Source: Paenibacillus polymyxa
GTDB lineage: Bacteria; Bacillota; Bacilli; Paenibacillales; Paenibacillaceae
Assembly (NCBI RefSeq): GCF_001719045.1
Contig: NZ_CP015423.1
Location: 3,815,501 to 3,879,500, forward strand
Direction: 5' to 3'
Length of the DNA stretch: 64,000 bases
Positions within the stretch are counted from its first letter, which is position 1. Each line of letters opens with the position of its first letter. Below are positions 53,664-63,309 of this stretch, one piece after another. The position numbers and the translations under genes are program-made. The notes under the pieces are model-generated. The model was not told where the DNA came from. It did not search any database and saw only the letters and a list, made by a program, of their open reading frames with translations.

Positions 53664-54926
53664 ATGATGAAACGTTCTTCTTTTCCAGTGGCGACAGGCC
53701 TTTATGTAAACTATCTTTTGTTCGGCATGTTTAATATTATGCTAGCGTCCCACATGTCTTTTTTAACAGAGCATTTGCATACAGATCAGGCGGGCATCAG
53801 TCTCTTGGTTTCTGCGATGGGATTTGGCAGGCTGTTTACGCTGTACATATCCGGCGTGCTCTCCGACCGTTATGGTCGTAAGCCGTTTATTGTGGCAGCA
53901 GGGCTACTGATGGCTGTATTCTTGGTCGGTATACCGCTGAGTCCCAGCTTTGAGATGGCGATCGTACTGGCAGTGCTGGCAGGTGTAGCGAATTCTTTTC
54001 TTGATTCAGGTACTTATCCAGCGCTGATCGAAGCTTTCCCCCAATCCTCTGGTTCGGCTACAGTGTTAGTGAGAGGTTTTATATCCGTCGGGGCGGCATT
54101 TTTGCCGTTAATGATTATCTTTTTTATGAATCACGACATTTTCTACGGGTTCTCTTTCTTTTTACCAGCCCTCATATTTGCTTTAAATGCAATTTACTTG
54201 TTCAAGATGAAGTTCCCAGACATGCGGGTTCAGTCACCCAAGAAGCCAGTTGGTGATACTTCTGTATCAAGCGTTGAGCAAACGGGAAAATTGGAGACAA
54301 ATGACCGAAGTAAGCCGCGGTTTTGGCAGGAGGGGCTATGTCTTATCTTGCTCGGATTTACGGGACCTACCTTGCTTTATATTGTGCAATTATGGTTGCC
54401 TACTTTTGGACAACAGTTTATCGGTATGACCGAATCAGAGTCTCTCAGATTATTAGTTTATTACAATGTCGGTTCGCTGATTTCCGTGTTTGTATTGGTA
54501 ATTGTGTTAAGAAAATGGGTTAAACCTGTTCACATTATTCTTATTTATCCATGTATTTCCTTGTTGGCTTTTGGAGCGCTTCTTCTTTTCAAGTCAGGGG
54601 CGGCGGCCATTATTTGTGCGAGTGTCATTGGGTTTTCAATATCGGGTGTACTCCAGCTGACGTTAACTGTAATGAGTGAATTTTTTAGTCAACGAAAAGG
54701 ACAGATTACTGGGTTTGTTTATACAGCAACCTCGCTGTCATACACGATCATTCCTGTGTTTACAGGCTTTCTTTTGAAACATTCTCAGATATCGAGTGTT
54801 TTTATGCTAGCTATTATTGTGAATGTGCTAGGGATCGTACTGGCGGTGTTTGTTAATTTTCGGTACAGTTTAGTTTTTCCAGCAAGTCGCAAATTGTCCC
54901 CTAAAATCGTACTGGATACCAAATAA
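53664..54926 (+). CDS. MFS transporter, paralogue of the 51215 gene
   Basis: A 420-residue permease. It shares long blocks with the 51215 protein: ATGLYVNYLLFGMFNIMLAS, SGVLSDRYGRKPFIV, DSGTYPALIEAFPQSSGSATVLV and KPRFWQEGLCLILLGF. A local duplication is therefore likely, with the regulator gene between the two copies. The C-terminal tail is longer. The ATG at 53664 follows AGGTG; 53667 is equally possible. It probably carries the same class of substrate. Confidence 0.88.
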   Translation: MMKRSSFPVATGLYVNYLLFGMFNIMLASHMSFLTEHLHTDQAGISLLVSAMGFGRLFTLYISGVLSDRYGRKPFIVAAGLLMAVFLVGIPLSPSFEMAIVLAVLAGVANSFLDSGTYPALIEAFPQSSGSATVLVRGFISVGAAFLPLMIIFFMNHDIFYGFSFFLPALIFALNAIYLFKMKFPDMRVQSPKKPVGDTSVSSVEQTGKLETNDRSKPRFWQEGLCLILLGFTGPTLLYIVQLWLPTFGQQFIGMTESESLRLLVYYNVGSLISVFVLVIVLRKWVKPVHIILIYPCISLLAFGALLLFKSGAAAIICASVIGFSISGVLQLTLTVMSEFFSQRKGQITGFVYTATSLSYTIIPVFTGFLLKHSQISSVFMLAIIVNVLGIVLAVFVNFRYSLVFPASRKLSPKIVLDTK

Positions 54927-55029
54927 ATGACGACAGGACCTAATCATCTGCATGCTTATTCAGAATGCGTTATACTATGAATTATTGTACATGTTCGACC
55001 TGAAACTGTAATTTGGGAGTGAGATAGAG

Positions 55030-55794
55030 ATGGCTAAAATCGTAAAGGTGAGAGATGTTCTGATCGGTGAAGGAGCGCCAAAAATTTGTGTGCCCATGGT
55101 GGGAGAAACGTTGGAGCAGTTGAAGGAAGAGGCCACTTATTTGCGTACGCTCGACCTGGATATCGTGGAGTGGAGAGTCGATTTTTTCGAGCATGTGGAG
55201 GATTTGAAAAAGGTGAAAGCTGCCTTACATGAAATTCGGTCTATTTTAGCAAATATTCCGCTCGTATTTACGTTCCGTAGCGCTCGGGAAGGCGGAGAAA
55301 AGGAAATCAGTGCGGCGAGTTATGTGGAATTGAACCGTACAGTAGCCGAAACGGGACAAGTTGAACTTATTGATGTAGAGCTTTTTAATGAGGAAGCTGA
55401 TGTGAAGACGCTGGTAGAAGCAGCACATAAGCATAACGTATATGTGATTATATCTAATCATGATTTTCATAAGACGCCGTCGAAGGAGGAGATTGTGTCC
55501 CGGTTACGCAAGGCGCAGGAATTAGGAGGCGATCTGCCTAAGATAGCAGTGATGCCGACCAATACAGCCGATGTTCTCACTTTGCTGGATGCCACACGTA
55601 CCATGGCAGAAGAGCATGCAGATCGGCCGATTATTACGATGTCGATGGCGGGGAAAGGTGTCGTGAGCCGCCTGACCGGAGAACTGTTTGGTTCGGCTCT
55701 GACCTTTGGTGCTGCTAAGAAAGCTTCCGCTCCGGGGCAGATTCCTGTCACTGAACTGAGAGAGATATTGACGGTGCTGCATAGCCATTCTTAA
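55030..55794 (+). CDS. aroD: Type I 3-dehydroquinate dehydratase
   Basis: A 254-residue TIM-barrel enzyme converting 3-dehydroquinate to 3-dehydroshikimate through a Schiff base. EWRVDFFEH near residue 47, the catalytic His144 in ISNHDFHKTPS and the Schiff-base Lys171 in LPKIAVMP match the family. SMAGKGVVSRLTGELFGSALTFG closes the barrel. GGGAGTGAG precedes the ATG. In Bacillus-type genomes the type II enzyme usually serves biosynthesis, so this one may work in quinate use with the linked AroE-like enzyme. Confidence 0.93.
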   Translation: MAKIVKVRDVLIGEGAPKICVPMVGETLEQLKEEATYLRTLDLDIVEWRVDFFEHVEDLKKVKAALHEIRSILANIPLVFTFRSAREGGEKEISAASYVELNRTVAETGQVELIDVELFNEEADVKTLVEAAHKHNVYVIISNHDFHKTPSKEEIVSRLRKAQELGGDLPKIAVMPTNTADVLTLLDATRTMAEEHADRPIITMSMAGKGVVSRLTGELFGSALTFGAAKKASAPGQIPVTELREILTVLHSHS

Positions 55795-55840
55795 AAGATG
55801 GATAGCATTACTCGCCAGTCAGTAATATATTCGTAGTGAA

Positions 55841-55890
55841 CCAAAAAGGAGGGCCCCATGCGGTAAGCATGCTGGAGCCCTCCTTTTTGG
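55841..55890. terminator. Bidirectional terminator between aroD and aroK
   Basis: CCAAAAAGGAGGGC (55841-55854) pairs perfectly with GCCCTCCTTTTTGG (55877-55890), with an inner ATGC/GCAT. It serves the convergent genes on both sides. Confidence 0.88.
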
Positions 55891-55898
55891 TGTAACTC

Positions 55899-56480
55899 TT
55901 AATTCAATCCCCGAGTAGGTTCATATAACTCCCAACCTAGATTCAGCGTTTGAATAATATAGTCTGCGACTTCTTCCGCATCCAACTGATCCGTATCGAT
56001 CTTGGAGTGATTCACCGCGTAAATGTCCTGTCTGGAACGGAAAAGATCTTCAATTTCCCCTAAAGTCTTGTTTTGTAGATTGGGGCGGGTGTCAATCAGC
56101 ATCTTAAGCCGATCTTTCCAGGAATCCCAATTCAAATCCAAGAAGAAAACAATCGATGAAGCCAAACAAGCTTGCTTCACCTCTTCCTGTAAAAATGCAC
56201 CACCGCCAACGGAAATGATTTTAAGGCGTGTGTTGCTGCACAGCTTCAAAATATGCTCTTTTTCAATCTCACGGAAACGTTTCTCTCCATAAGTTTTGAA
56301 AATCTCGGTTGTTGGCATGTTGTACTCTTGTTCAATCTCCTGGTCAATATCCACGAAATCGCGATACAGCTTGCGCGCTAGATGGGAACCGATCGTTGTT
56401 TTGCCTACACCCATAAAGCCGATGAGCACAATATTTTGTTCTTTTAATGGAATCTCACTATTGTTTTGCACGATAACCAC
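55899..56480 (-). CDS. aroK: Shikimate kinase
   Basis: A 193-residue kinase making shikimate-3-phosphate. P-loop GFMGVGKTTIGSHLA (about 21-35), the shikimate-binding FVDIDQEIE, FREIE and GGGAF blocks, and the lid region DTRPNLQNK are all present. The start is GTG at 56480 with a weak ribosome-binding site. It lies convergent to aroD. It would trap imported or internally made shikimate into the chorismate path. Confidence 0.9.
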   Translation of the reverse strand: MVIVQNNSEIPLKEQNIVLIGFMGVGKTTIGSHLARKLYRDFVDIDQEIEQEYNMPTTEIFKTYGEKRFREIEKEHILKLCSNTRLKIISVGGGAFLQEEVKQACLASSIVFFLDLNWDSWKDRLKMLIDTRPNLQNKTLGEIEDLFRSRQDIYAVNHSKIDTDQLDAEEVADYIIQTLNLGWELYEPTRGLN

Positions 56481-56760
56481 TCTTTTCTCACCAGTAATGT
56501 TGAGATGTAACGCTTCAAAGCACTAAATACATTATACGTTCATCCAACGTGTCATTCAATAGTATAGATCACATCAAAAATAAGGTATAGGACGGAAAAG
56601 AGCTTGTGAATACCATTATAGTGATCTAGAGTAAGTCAACGAGACTAGATATTCAAGTCTTGTAATGCGTAAATTGCTGAAAGGCAACTTTGTACAAGTA
56701 TAAAAAAGGCAAAATTGTGTACTTAATTGAAAAAAAGCATGTATTTTGCCGAAAAATATA

Positions 56761-56788
56761 TTGAAATTACTGGAAGTAGGATTATAAT
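56761..56788 (+). promoter_or_regulatory. Promoter of the pectate lyase gene
   Basis: TTGAAA (56761-56766) and TATAAT (56783-56788) are spaced by 16 bases. They leave a leader of about 230 bases. The rest of the 546-bp gap (56481-57026) is AT-rich and otherwise featureless apart from the inverted repeat at 56797. Confidence 0.65.
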
Positions 56789-56796
56789 AGAATTAT

Positions 56797-56833
56797 ACAA
56801 ATTGTAAATGTAATCGCTCTATTTACAATTTGT
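56797..56833. promoter_or_regulatory. Perfect 13-bp inverted repeat at the pel transcription start
   Basis: ACAAATTGTAAAT (56797-56809) and ATTTACAATTTGT (56821-56833) flank an 11-base spacer. It begins at the expected start site, so it could be a repressor operator or a 5' RNA hairpin that stabilises the message. Confidence 0.75.
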
Positions 56834-57026
56834 GTGTACCTGAATTTATAGAATGTAGTTACTTTGAACCAAAAACCAAGTATACATATGCAAATAGTAT
56901 AATAATGCTTTATAGACATGTATCGGTCAATGGGTTCATTGTACGAAGGTGGTGATACGGTCTACGCGTTCTAGTCAACGAAGAATTGGAACAATAAAAA
57001 AGTATCTACGAGAGGGATGAATTGAA

Positions 57027-57719
57027 ATGAAAACAAACACAGCTAAAGTATTGAAAAAGGGAATCAGTATCGCTTTATCAGGAATGTTGGTCGCTTTATT
57101 TGTCGGCAATTATTCTGCACATGCAGCACCAGAAGTCGTTCATAAGACCATACTTGTTAAAGCTGGAGAAGTATACGATGGTAAAGGCAAGACTGTAGTG
57201 GCTGATCCCGATACCTTGGGAGACGGAAGCCAGAAAGAGGCTCAAAAGCCTATTTTCAAGCTTGAAAATAATGCAACTCTGAAAAATGTGACCATCGCTG
57301 CCCCTGCTGCGGATGGTGTGCATGTATATGGCAACGGAACTATTTCCAACGTAACGTGGGAGGATGTAGGTGAAGATGCCTTGACGCTTAAAGAACCAGG
57401 CACGGTAAACATTACGGGCGGTGGAGCGTTCCATGCGTACGATAAAGTATTCCAAATTAATGCCGAAGGCACGATTAACATTAAAAACTTTAGAGCCGAT
57501 GATATCGGAAAGCTGGTTCGCCAACTTGGGGGCTCTACATTCAGAGTGAATATGACTTTGGATAACTCGGATATTTCCAATGTAAAGGACTCGATCCTGA
57601 GATCGGATGGTCCTAACAGCAAAGCTAAAATTACGAACACTCGTTATCACAATGTGAAACAATTGTTCAAAGGCTTTAAGTCTGGTAATACGAGCGAGTC
57701 CGGCAATACTCAATATTAA
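57027..57719 (+). CDS. pel: Secreted pectate lyase, family PL3
   Basis: A 230-residue extracellular enzyme cleaving polygalacturonate by calcium-dependent beta-elimination. The signal peptide spans about 1-31 (ending AHA). The mature PL3 parallel beta helix shows [45 protein letters not shown] and [20 protein letters not shown], then RQLGG and [11 protein letters not shown]. Length is usual for the family. A strong inverted repeat lies in its leader. Its unsaturated products fit the GH105 enzyme at 12509. Confidence 0.92.
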   Translation: MKTNTAKVLKKGISIALSGMLVALFVGNYSAHAAPEVVHKTILVKAGEVYDGKGKTVVADPDTLGDGSQKEAQKPIFKLENNATLKNVTIAAPAADGVHVYGNGTISNVTWEDVGEDALTLKEPGTVNITGGGAFHAYDKVFQINAEGTINIKNFRADDIGKLVRQLGGSTFRVNMTLDNSDISNVKDSILRSDGPNSKAKITNTRYHNVKQLFKGFKSGNTSESGNTQY

Positions 57720-57759
57720 TCGGTATAGAATAGAGTAAGGATAGGAGTATGGATGTGAT

Positions 57760-57807
57760 AAGGGGCTGCCAACAGGTCGCGTGATCTGCTTGGGCAAGCC
57801 CCTTTTT
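57760..57807 (+). terminator. Terminator of pel
   Basis: AAGGGGCT pairs with AGCCCCTT across a 29-base loop and is followed by TTT. Confidence 0.7.
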
Positions 57808-57906
57808 GGGTACAGCGAGTTACCCCAAGATGATCTGGGCTTCGTTCGGAACGAGGACTATGATATGATCGTGCTATTACATTTTATACAAAAAAGTTGG
57901 GTGGCT

Positions 57907-58902
57907 ATGAATCCTTTTCATCAATATGTGAATGTTGACGGCACCTTAAATGATACGCTGGTGCGGAATCGTGAGGTTTTATATACAGGTACGAATGGCC
58001 GGCATGTGGAACGTTTTTACGTTTCCTCCTCTGAAAGTTATATATTTAAACCGCTAACCAACGATGGTCAGGAAGGGCGTGAGAGATGGGTGTATGAGCA
58101 TGTGCTTCCTGCGTTATCACCGATCTATCCTCGATTGCTAGCCTGGTCTGATGCAGGTGCGGATGGCGGAGGAGAATGGATGGTTTTTGAGGACCTTGGT
58201 TCGTTACATCATCTACACGCAGACGAAACTTTATTGCGAGCTGTTGGACTTGTTGCATGGTGGCATGCTTTGCCGACAGATCGTTTTGCTGGGATGCCGT
58301 TACGGGGACCAAAGCCACTTATTCAGGAGATGGTTTCCGAGCTATACACGCGCAAGCCGGATGTGTTAAAGCTTTGCAGCTCACTGGGTTTATCTAAGCA
58401 ACAGATGCGGCGTATATATGTACAGCTGGAGCATGTATCTTTTTCACAGCAGCTTGTACTGTCTCATGGTGATCTTCATCCGGGGAACTATGCGCTGAGC
58501 GGGGAACGGCTTATGGTACTGGATTGGGAGCATGCTCATCTGAACACACCGCTGTGGGATGTATATCATCTGATCGATATGTCCCATCCGTTGTTTCCCC
58601 GACGCATGACGTCCGAATTGCGTATTCGTATGCTGGACACATACGTGGAGCAGCTGGAGCTGTTGGGGAAAAGAGTGGATCGAACGGCATTTATGCTGGA
58701 ATATGGCATGTTTGCGGTGGTATTTTCGCTCTGGATGCTGTTGTTAATCACAAGTGATTTGCAAAGGATTGGAACGAACCTGCATAGAAACGCCGACAAA
58801 TGGTCAAAAGAGCAATTAGAGTCCCAGTTGGATGAAACGTTAGCCTGTTTGAACCAATGTGCAGCAATGATGGATTGGGGACAAGCCCAACAATGTAGAT
58901 AG
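57907..58902 (+). CDS. Aminoglycoside-phosphotransferase-fold kinase
   Basis: A protein of about 331 residues with the APH/choline-kinase fold. YIFKPL near residue 40 may hold the ATP lysine, WMVFEDLG is the hinge, SHGDLHPGNYAL is the catalytic loop and VLDWEHAH the metal-binding Asp. The true substrate (sugar, choline, antibiotic or other) is unknown. ATG at 57907 has only GGGTGG close by; ATG at 57865 with GAGG is an alternative. The next gene, a glycosyltransferase, follows 54 bases on and may be co-transcribed. Confidence 0.8.
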   Translation: MNPFHQYVNVDGTLNDTLVRNREVLYTGTNGRHVERFYVSSSESYIFKPLTNDGQEGRERWVYEHVLPALSPIYPRLLAWSDAGADGGGEWMVFEDLGSLHHLHADETLLRAVGLVAWWHALPTDRFAGMPLRGPKPLIQEMVSELYTRKPDVLKLCSSLGLSKQQMRRIYVQLEHVSFSQQLVLSHGDLHPGNYALSGERLMVLDWEHAHLNTPLWDVYHLIDMSHPLFPRRMTSELRIRMLDTYVEQLELLGKRVDRTAFMLEYGMFAVVFSLWMLLLITSDLQRIGTNLHRNADKWSKEQLESQLDETLACLNQCAAMMDWGQAQQCR

Positions 58903-58956
58903 TAGCTTAAGACATAGACTGTGTTTAGTTAGCTAAAGAAGGTAGGGAATATATCC

Positions 58957-59955
58957 ATGAAAAAAGTCGGTTTAGTCATGAGAAAAATACAATTTGCTGA
59001 AGCGCAGGGTCCACGTATTTTCGCAGAGCGTCTGAAGCAGATCGGGTTGGAATTGGGGGTGGACATCGTATTTGTCTCACCGGAGCGCCATGTGAGCAGC
59101 CATGACTGGCTTCCGGGCTATGAGCACGAAAAGGGCGACCTGGTCAACTATGACGTCGTACTGGACCAACTCCATGAGCAGCAGATTGAGCACGTTATTT
59201 ATACGGTATCTGGCTTTACCTATTTAAATATGTTTTTTAAAAACAGCGTGCTTTTTCCGCATAGTTTTCCAGATCCGGCGCTTACAGGCTATGAGATGAT
59301 GAAGCCTTTTTATCAGATCGTGGACAAGGCTATTGTACAGACTGCCTTTCTCAAGCAGGAGATGGCTTCGAAGTTTGGCGTAACCGATGTGACAGTCATC
59401 CCGATCGGATTCAATGAACGTCTGGTGGAAAAGCATTTTGATTCCTCGCAAGTGATAGAGAACCGGGTGATGTGGATTGGTAGAGATGAGGAGAACCGAC
59501 GTCCGGATTTGGTACTGGAGTATGCGAGGCATAATCCTGACAAGGATGTCTATATGGTATTTGGCGGTGAACGCTACAAGGAAAGTATGAAGAAGTACGA
59601 TATCCCGGACAATGTTAAACTTCAATTTGCGTTGACGCAAGATGAGGTGTTTGCACTGATGAACACGGCGAAGGTGTATTGGAGCTGCTCCAAATTCGAT
59701 ACATTCGCAATGCCGCTGACCGAAGCGCTCGCTATGGGGAAAATCGTCGTGAAGCCAGAGCATCCTTGCTATGGACATATCAGCTCTACGCATTCTTTTT
59801 CAGGGAATGAGAAAAACTGGTTCGAGCTGGTCAATATGGCTGCCGCCTCACCGCGTCGGGTTTCTACAGAAAATCAGGCATACGCCATGGAACAGTTTTC
59901 AAGTCAGGTGATGAAGCAGGGCTATCGGGACTTTTTTGATCATTGGTTAAGCTGA
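58957..59955 (+). CDS. GT4-type glycosyltransferase
   Basis: A 332-residue GT-B enzyme. The N-terminal acceptor domain is short. The donor domain shows NRVMWIGRDEENRRPDLVLEYA, YMVFGGERYKES, and WSCSKFDTFAMPLTEALAMGKIVVKP, where the E-x(7)-E-like block binds the nucleotide sugar. GAAGGTAGGG lies before the ATG. It is unlinked to any polysaccharide locus; the upstream phosphotransferase is the only candidate partner. Confidence 0.75.
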   Translation: MKKVGLVMRKIQFAEAQGPRIFAERLKQIGLELGVDIVFVSPERHVSSHDWLPGYEHEKGDLVNYDVVLDQLHEQQIEHVIYTVSGFTYLNMFFKNSVLFPHSFPDPALTGYEMMKPFYQIVDKAIVQTAFLKQEMASKFGVTDVTVIPIGFNERLVEKHFDSSQVIENRVMWIGRDEENRRPDLVLEYARHNPDKDVYMVFGGERYKESMKKYDIPDNVKLQFALTQDEVFALMNTAKVYWSCSKFDTFAMPLTEALAMGKIVVKPEHPCYGHISSTHSFSGNEKNWFELVNMAAASPRRVSTENQAYAMEQFSSQVMKQGYRDFFDHWLS

Positions 59956-60015
59956 ACGGCGAGGCAAAATACTATGGTTGCAACAAGCGTCTGAATGTCC
60001 AGTGTGAAATAAAAA

Positions 60016-60064
60016 TAACCCGCAAGGTAGTCACTTTTTTAAAAAATGTCCATCTTGCGGGTTA
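60016..60064. terminator. Hairpin between convergent genes
   Basis: TAACCCGCAAG (60016-60026) pairs with CTTGCGGGTTA (60054-60064); the loop contains a T6/A6 pair that can also fold. It is likely a terminator for the glycosyltransferase and the minus-strand DUF1036 gene. Confidence 0.65.
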
Positions 60065-60141
60065 CGGTTCATTGTGTTTTTTCAAAGGGGCTTTGTAGTG
60101 TTTGCAACCAGGTTGCGCCTTTTATTGGCGAATTCTTTGAC

Positions 60142-60636
60142 TTATCGTTTGGACTTTACTGGAACTGGGGTTCCTTTTTTAAATCGAGTCGGTCTTCTCT
60201 GAATTCTGTTAATGCCGGAGTCCTCCGATTTGGAAGGTAACGCTCTACGAGTTGTCTTTGTTGTCAGTAAGCTTTGGTTGGTTCTGCTAAACTCAACAGT
60301 GTAATTGTCTACAGATGAATCAATGGCAAGGCGGCGCATCCCCACTCGTCTGGATGATCCTCTGCTATCGTTCCAACACCAATGAAAATCATGGCTAGTA
60401 TTTCTCGGAAGCCATGTGCGGTACGTGCCACGCCATGTATTTCTGGAGTGATCTTCAGCATAATAATAGAATGTGGTTCCCCCTACAGACCCGCTCCATA
60501 TTTCTCTCGTATCACCAGGCTCTAGCCGATACCAGCCCATTTTAGAATAATTCATGGGATGACAGTCGGAATCAGGATAAGCATAGGCAGCAAAGATCGT
60601 GTTACTCGTGTGGTTTGTAAAAAAAAGGCTCATCAT
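60142..60636 (-). CDS. DUF1036-like protein
   Basis: A protein of about 164 residues. LFFTNHTSNTIFAAYAYPDSDC, GWYRLEPGDTREIWSG and TTFYYYAEDHSRNTW match the DUF1036 pattern of small beta-rich proteins with unknown role. The C-terminal 50 residues are basic and low in complexity (RRPTRFKKGTPVPVKSKR). The start at 60636 (or 60633) is favoured by GAGGA upstream; a start at 60669 would include the ribosome-binding site. Confidence 0.65.
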   Translation of the reverse strand: MMSLFFTNHTSNTIFAAYAYPDSDCHPMNYSKMGWYRLEPGDTREIWSGSVGGTTFYYYAEDHSRNTWRGTYRTWLPRNTSHDFHWCWNDSRGSSRRVGMRRLAIDSSVDNYTVEFSRTNQSLLTTKTTRRALPSKSEDSGINRIQRRPTRFKKGTPVPVKSKR

Positions 60637-60828
60637 ACACACTTTTTTCCTCATAAATTTGTATTGCAATGCATACTATGAGGAATTTAGAAGAAGAGAG
60701 TGGACAATATCTCTCAATCTATGAAAAATGAACCAATCGTTTACGTCCAACTTGCTGTTTTTAGAGATATGCCGCCATTTATTGTTCTCCGGTTGATAGC
60801 TGTACACTGTCCAACAAACAGAACGATT

Positions 60829-62037
60829 CTATGACTGTATCTCCGCTGTTGCTTCAGTATGAGCCGTCTTACGATCCACAATGTAGCTAACTATCATGAG
60901 TAGCAGACCGCCGACAGTGATTAGCGATGCAACCCATGGAATAGCGGCTAGCCCCATTTGATTAATAACGACTCCCCCGATAAAAGCGCCGCCTGCGTTA
61001 CCCAGATTCAATGCGGAATGACTGGAGGTAGAAGCAAGCAAAGGAGCCTCATAGGCCAGATTCATGATGCGAACCTGAATACCCGGCATGATGCCGAACG
61101 CAGCAATGCCCCAGATAAAGACGGTAATGACGGCCAATACCTGGCTTTGAAGCGTAAATGTCAGAATGGCCAAAATAATAGCCAGTACAGCATAGTTTGC
61201 GATCAGAGATGGAAGTAGTCTCCAATCCGCAAGCTTGCCGCCAACGATATTGCCGATCGTTACCCCTAGGCCAAACAGGACGAGAATCCAGGTAATGCTA
61301 TGTTCGGCAAAGCCACTAATGTCCGTAAGCAAAGGCGTAATGTACGTAAAGACAGTGAACAGACTACCACAACCGACTGCACCTGTGAGCAGCATCAGCA
61401 GCACTTTTGGATTAAACAGGCTTTTGACTTCTTGTTTGAGACTGGAAGGCTTGTCCTGGTGAATTACCGGAATGTAACGAATGATACCAAAGAGAGAAAT
61501 CAAGCCGATGACCACAATAGCTCCAAAGGAAGCACGCCAGCCGAGTTGTTGTCCGATAAAGGTTCCAAAGGGCACACCAATAATGTTCGCCACGGTCAAA
61601 CCGGTCAGCACCATAGAAATGGCACCCGCGCGCTTGTCAGGACGAACCAGTCGGGCAGCGATCAGGGAACCGGCTCCCAAAAAGGTTCCGTGCGATAATG
61701 CAGTAGCCATACGGGCCGCAATCAGAAATTCGTAATTGGGAGCAATGACGGAAAAAAGATTGCCTAAAATGAATATGGTCATTAGTAGGCATAGCAGCTT
61801 TTTCTGCGGAACCTTATGGGTTAATACAGTAAGCACAGGCGCACCAATGGCTACACCAAGCGCATAACTGGTGATTAACTGCCCGGCTTGCGGAATCGTA
61901 ACATGAAGATCATGGGCTACATTGGGCAGTAGTCCCATAATGACGAATTCAGTCATGCCGATGGCGAAGGCACCAAGGGTCAACCATAGCAAGGAGGGGG
62001 GAAAGCGATTTGCTGTCATATTTTGTTGATTACTCAT
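60829..62037 (-). CDS. MFS efflux transporter (DHA1, AraJ/YdhP-like)
   Basis: A 402-residue permease with twelve membrane spans. LGAFAIGMTEFVIMGLLPNVA at the start, GQLITSYALGVAIGAPVLTVLT and the antiporter motif GLTVANIIGVPFGTFIGQQLGWR identify the sugar-efflux/drug-efflux branch. AGGAGG lies 13 bases before the ATG, rather far. It is divergent from cysK. The exported compound is unknown. Confidence 0.88.
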   Translation of the reverse strand: MSNQQNMTANRFPPSLLWLTLGAFAIGMTEFVIMGLLPNVAHDLHVTIPQAGQLITSYALGVAIGAPVLTVLTHKVPQKKLLCLLMTIFILGNLFSVIAPNYEFLIAARMATALSHGTFLGAGSLIAARLVRPDKRAGAISMVLTGLTVANIIGVPFGTFIGQQLGWRASFGAIVVIGLISLFGIIRYIPVIHQDKPSSLKQEVKSLFNPKVLLMLLTGAVGCGSLFTVFTYITPLLTDISGFAEHSITWILVLFGLGVTIGNIVGGKLADWRLLPSLIANYAVLAIILAILTFTLQSQVLAVITVFIWGIAAFGIMPGIQVRIMNLAYEAPLLASTSSHSALNLGNAGGAFIGGVVINQMGLAAIPWVASLITVGGLLLMIVSYIVDRKTAHTEATAEIQS

Positions 62038-62208
62038 AAGTGTCTTGTATCCTCCTGGAAAAATAGTAATGCGAGTATATCATTACAGGCGATATCTGGC
62101 GACCCATTTTGCAAGAATTTTACATACTAAGCTGATGAGTTTTATGTAATTTACAAAAGCGACAGGTAGGAAGGAGCCAAGTATGTTATTTTGGTAGTAT
62201 GATATTAA

Positions 62209-62237
62209 GATCGTAAATGACGCTGTAAGGAACGATC
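62209..62237 (+). promoter_or_regulatory. Small inverted repeat in the cysK leader
   Basis: GATCGT (62209-62214) and ACGATC (62232-62237) are perfect 6-bp arms next to the cysK ribosome-binding site. It may affect translation or be chance. Confidence 0.3.
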
Positions 62238-62253
62238 TAAGGAGGATACAACG

Positions 62254-63177
62254 ATGGCACCTAAAGTGGTACAGAGTATTACAGATTTAATAGGAGATAC
62301 ACCTTGTGTAAGACTCCAACGGCTCACAGGGCCGCAGGATGCGGAAGTGTATGTGAAGCTGGAGTATTTTAATCCAAGCGGCAGTGTTAAAGATCGGGCG
62401 GCGGGCAACCTGATTGCCGAGGCTGAAAAGGCAGGACATCTAAAGCCGGGAGGCACCATTATTGAGCCGACGAGTGGCAACACGGGAATTGGTCTTGCGA
62501 TGAATGCGGCAGCCCGAGGTTACCGTGCGGTTTTGGTGATGCCCTCGAATATGACGAAGGAACGGATCAATATTTTGAAAGCCTACGGGGCTGAGGTTGT
62601 ACTGACACCAGCGGAAGAACGGATGCCAGGAGCGATTCGCAAGGCACTCGAACTGGGGGCTGAAATTAAAGGGAGCTTTATCCCGCATCAATTTGAAAAT
62701 GAGGCAAATCCCGATATCCACCGTACGACGACGGCACTGGAAATTTTGGAACAGACGGAAGGGAAGCTGGATGTGTTCGTCGCTTCTTCGGGAACGGGCG
62801 GTACCATTACGGGAACAGGTGAAGTGCTACGTCAGCATTTGCCGGATCTGCGGATTGTTGTAGTTGAGCCGAAGGGTTCGCCAGTGCTATCTGGAGGAAA
62901 ACCCGGTCCACATAAGCTGGTTGGCACCAGTCCAGGCTTTGTTCCCACCGTGCTGAATACGGAAGTGTATGACGAAATCGTGCAGGTTTCCGATGAGGAT
63001 GCGATTGCAATGACACGAGCGATTGCTGCCCAGGAAGGGATTCTGGTTGGTCCCTCTAGCGGAGCTACGATATGGACGGCGATTCAGGAAGCGCGGCGTT
63101 TGGGAGCAGGCAAACGGGTACTTTGCATTGCCCCGGATACCGGAGAACGTTATCTGAGCATGGGGATATTCGGATAA
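62254..63177 (+). CDS. cysK: Cysteine synthase (O-acetylserine sulfhydrylase)
   Basis: A 307-residue PLP enzyme forming cysteine from O-acetylserine and sulfide. The Schiff-base Lys46 lies in NPSGSVKDRAAGN, the substrate loop is EPTSGNTGIGLAM, the phosphate loop is SSGTGGTITGTG and the C-terminal GPSSGATIW block is present. Two related enzymes (CBS, or OAS lyase B) cannot be fully excluded. AAGGAGG precedes the ATG. It is divergent from an MFS gene and 132 bases before an aldo/keto reductase. Confidence 0.93.
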   Translation: MAPKVVQSITDLIGDTPCVRLQRLTGPQDAEVYVKLEYFNPSGSVKDRAAGNLIAEAEKAGHLKPGGTIIEPTSGNTGIGLAMNAAARGYRAVLVMPSNMTKERINILKAYGAEVVLTPAEERMPGAIRKALELGAEIKGSFIPHQFENEANPDIHRTTTALEILEQTEGKLDVFVASSGTGGTITGTGEVLRQHLPDLRIVVVEPKGSPVLSGGKPGPHKLVGTSPGFVPTVLNTEVYDEIVQVSDEDAIAMTRAIAAQEGILVGPSSGATIWTAIQEARRLGAGKRVLCIAPDTGERYLSMGIFG

Positions 63178-63309
63178 AAAGATGTGGATGGGGACCAAAG
63201 TGATACACGACCGTAAGTAAGTGGTAAAATAGGTGTGTGATAGCGGTTCCACGAACTATTCATATGTGGATGAAGCAGGGAATATTTTGAGGGTTGAAGG
63301 AGGAGCAGC

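Noticed and set aside
57096..57797. 233-codon open frame antisense to pel
   Set aside because: Shadow of the PL3 lyase; no ribosome-binding site and no recognisable domain.
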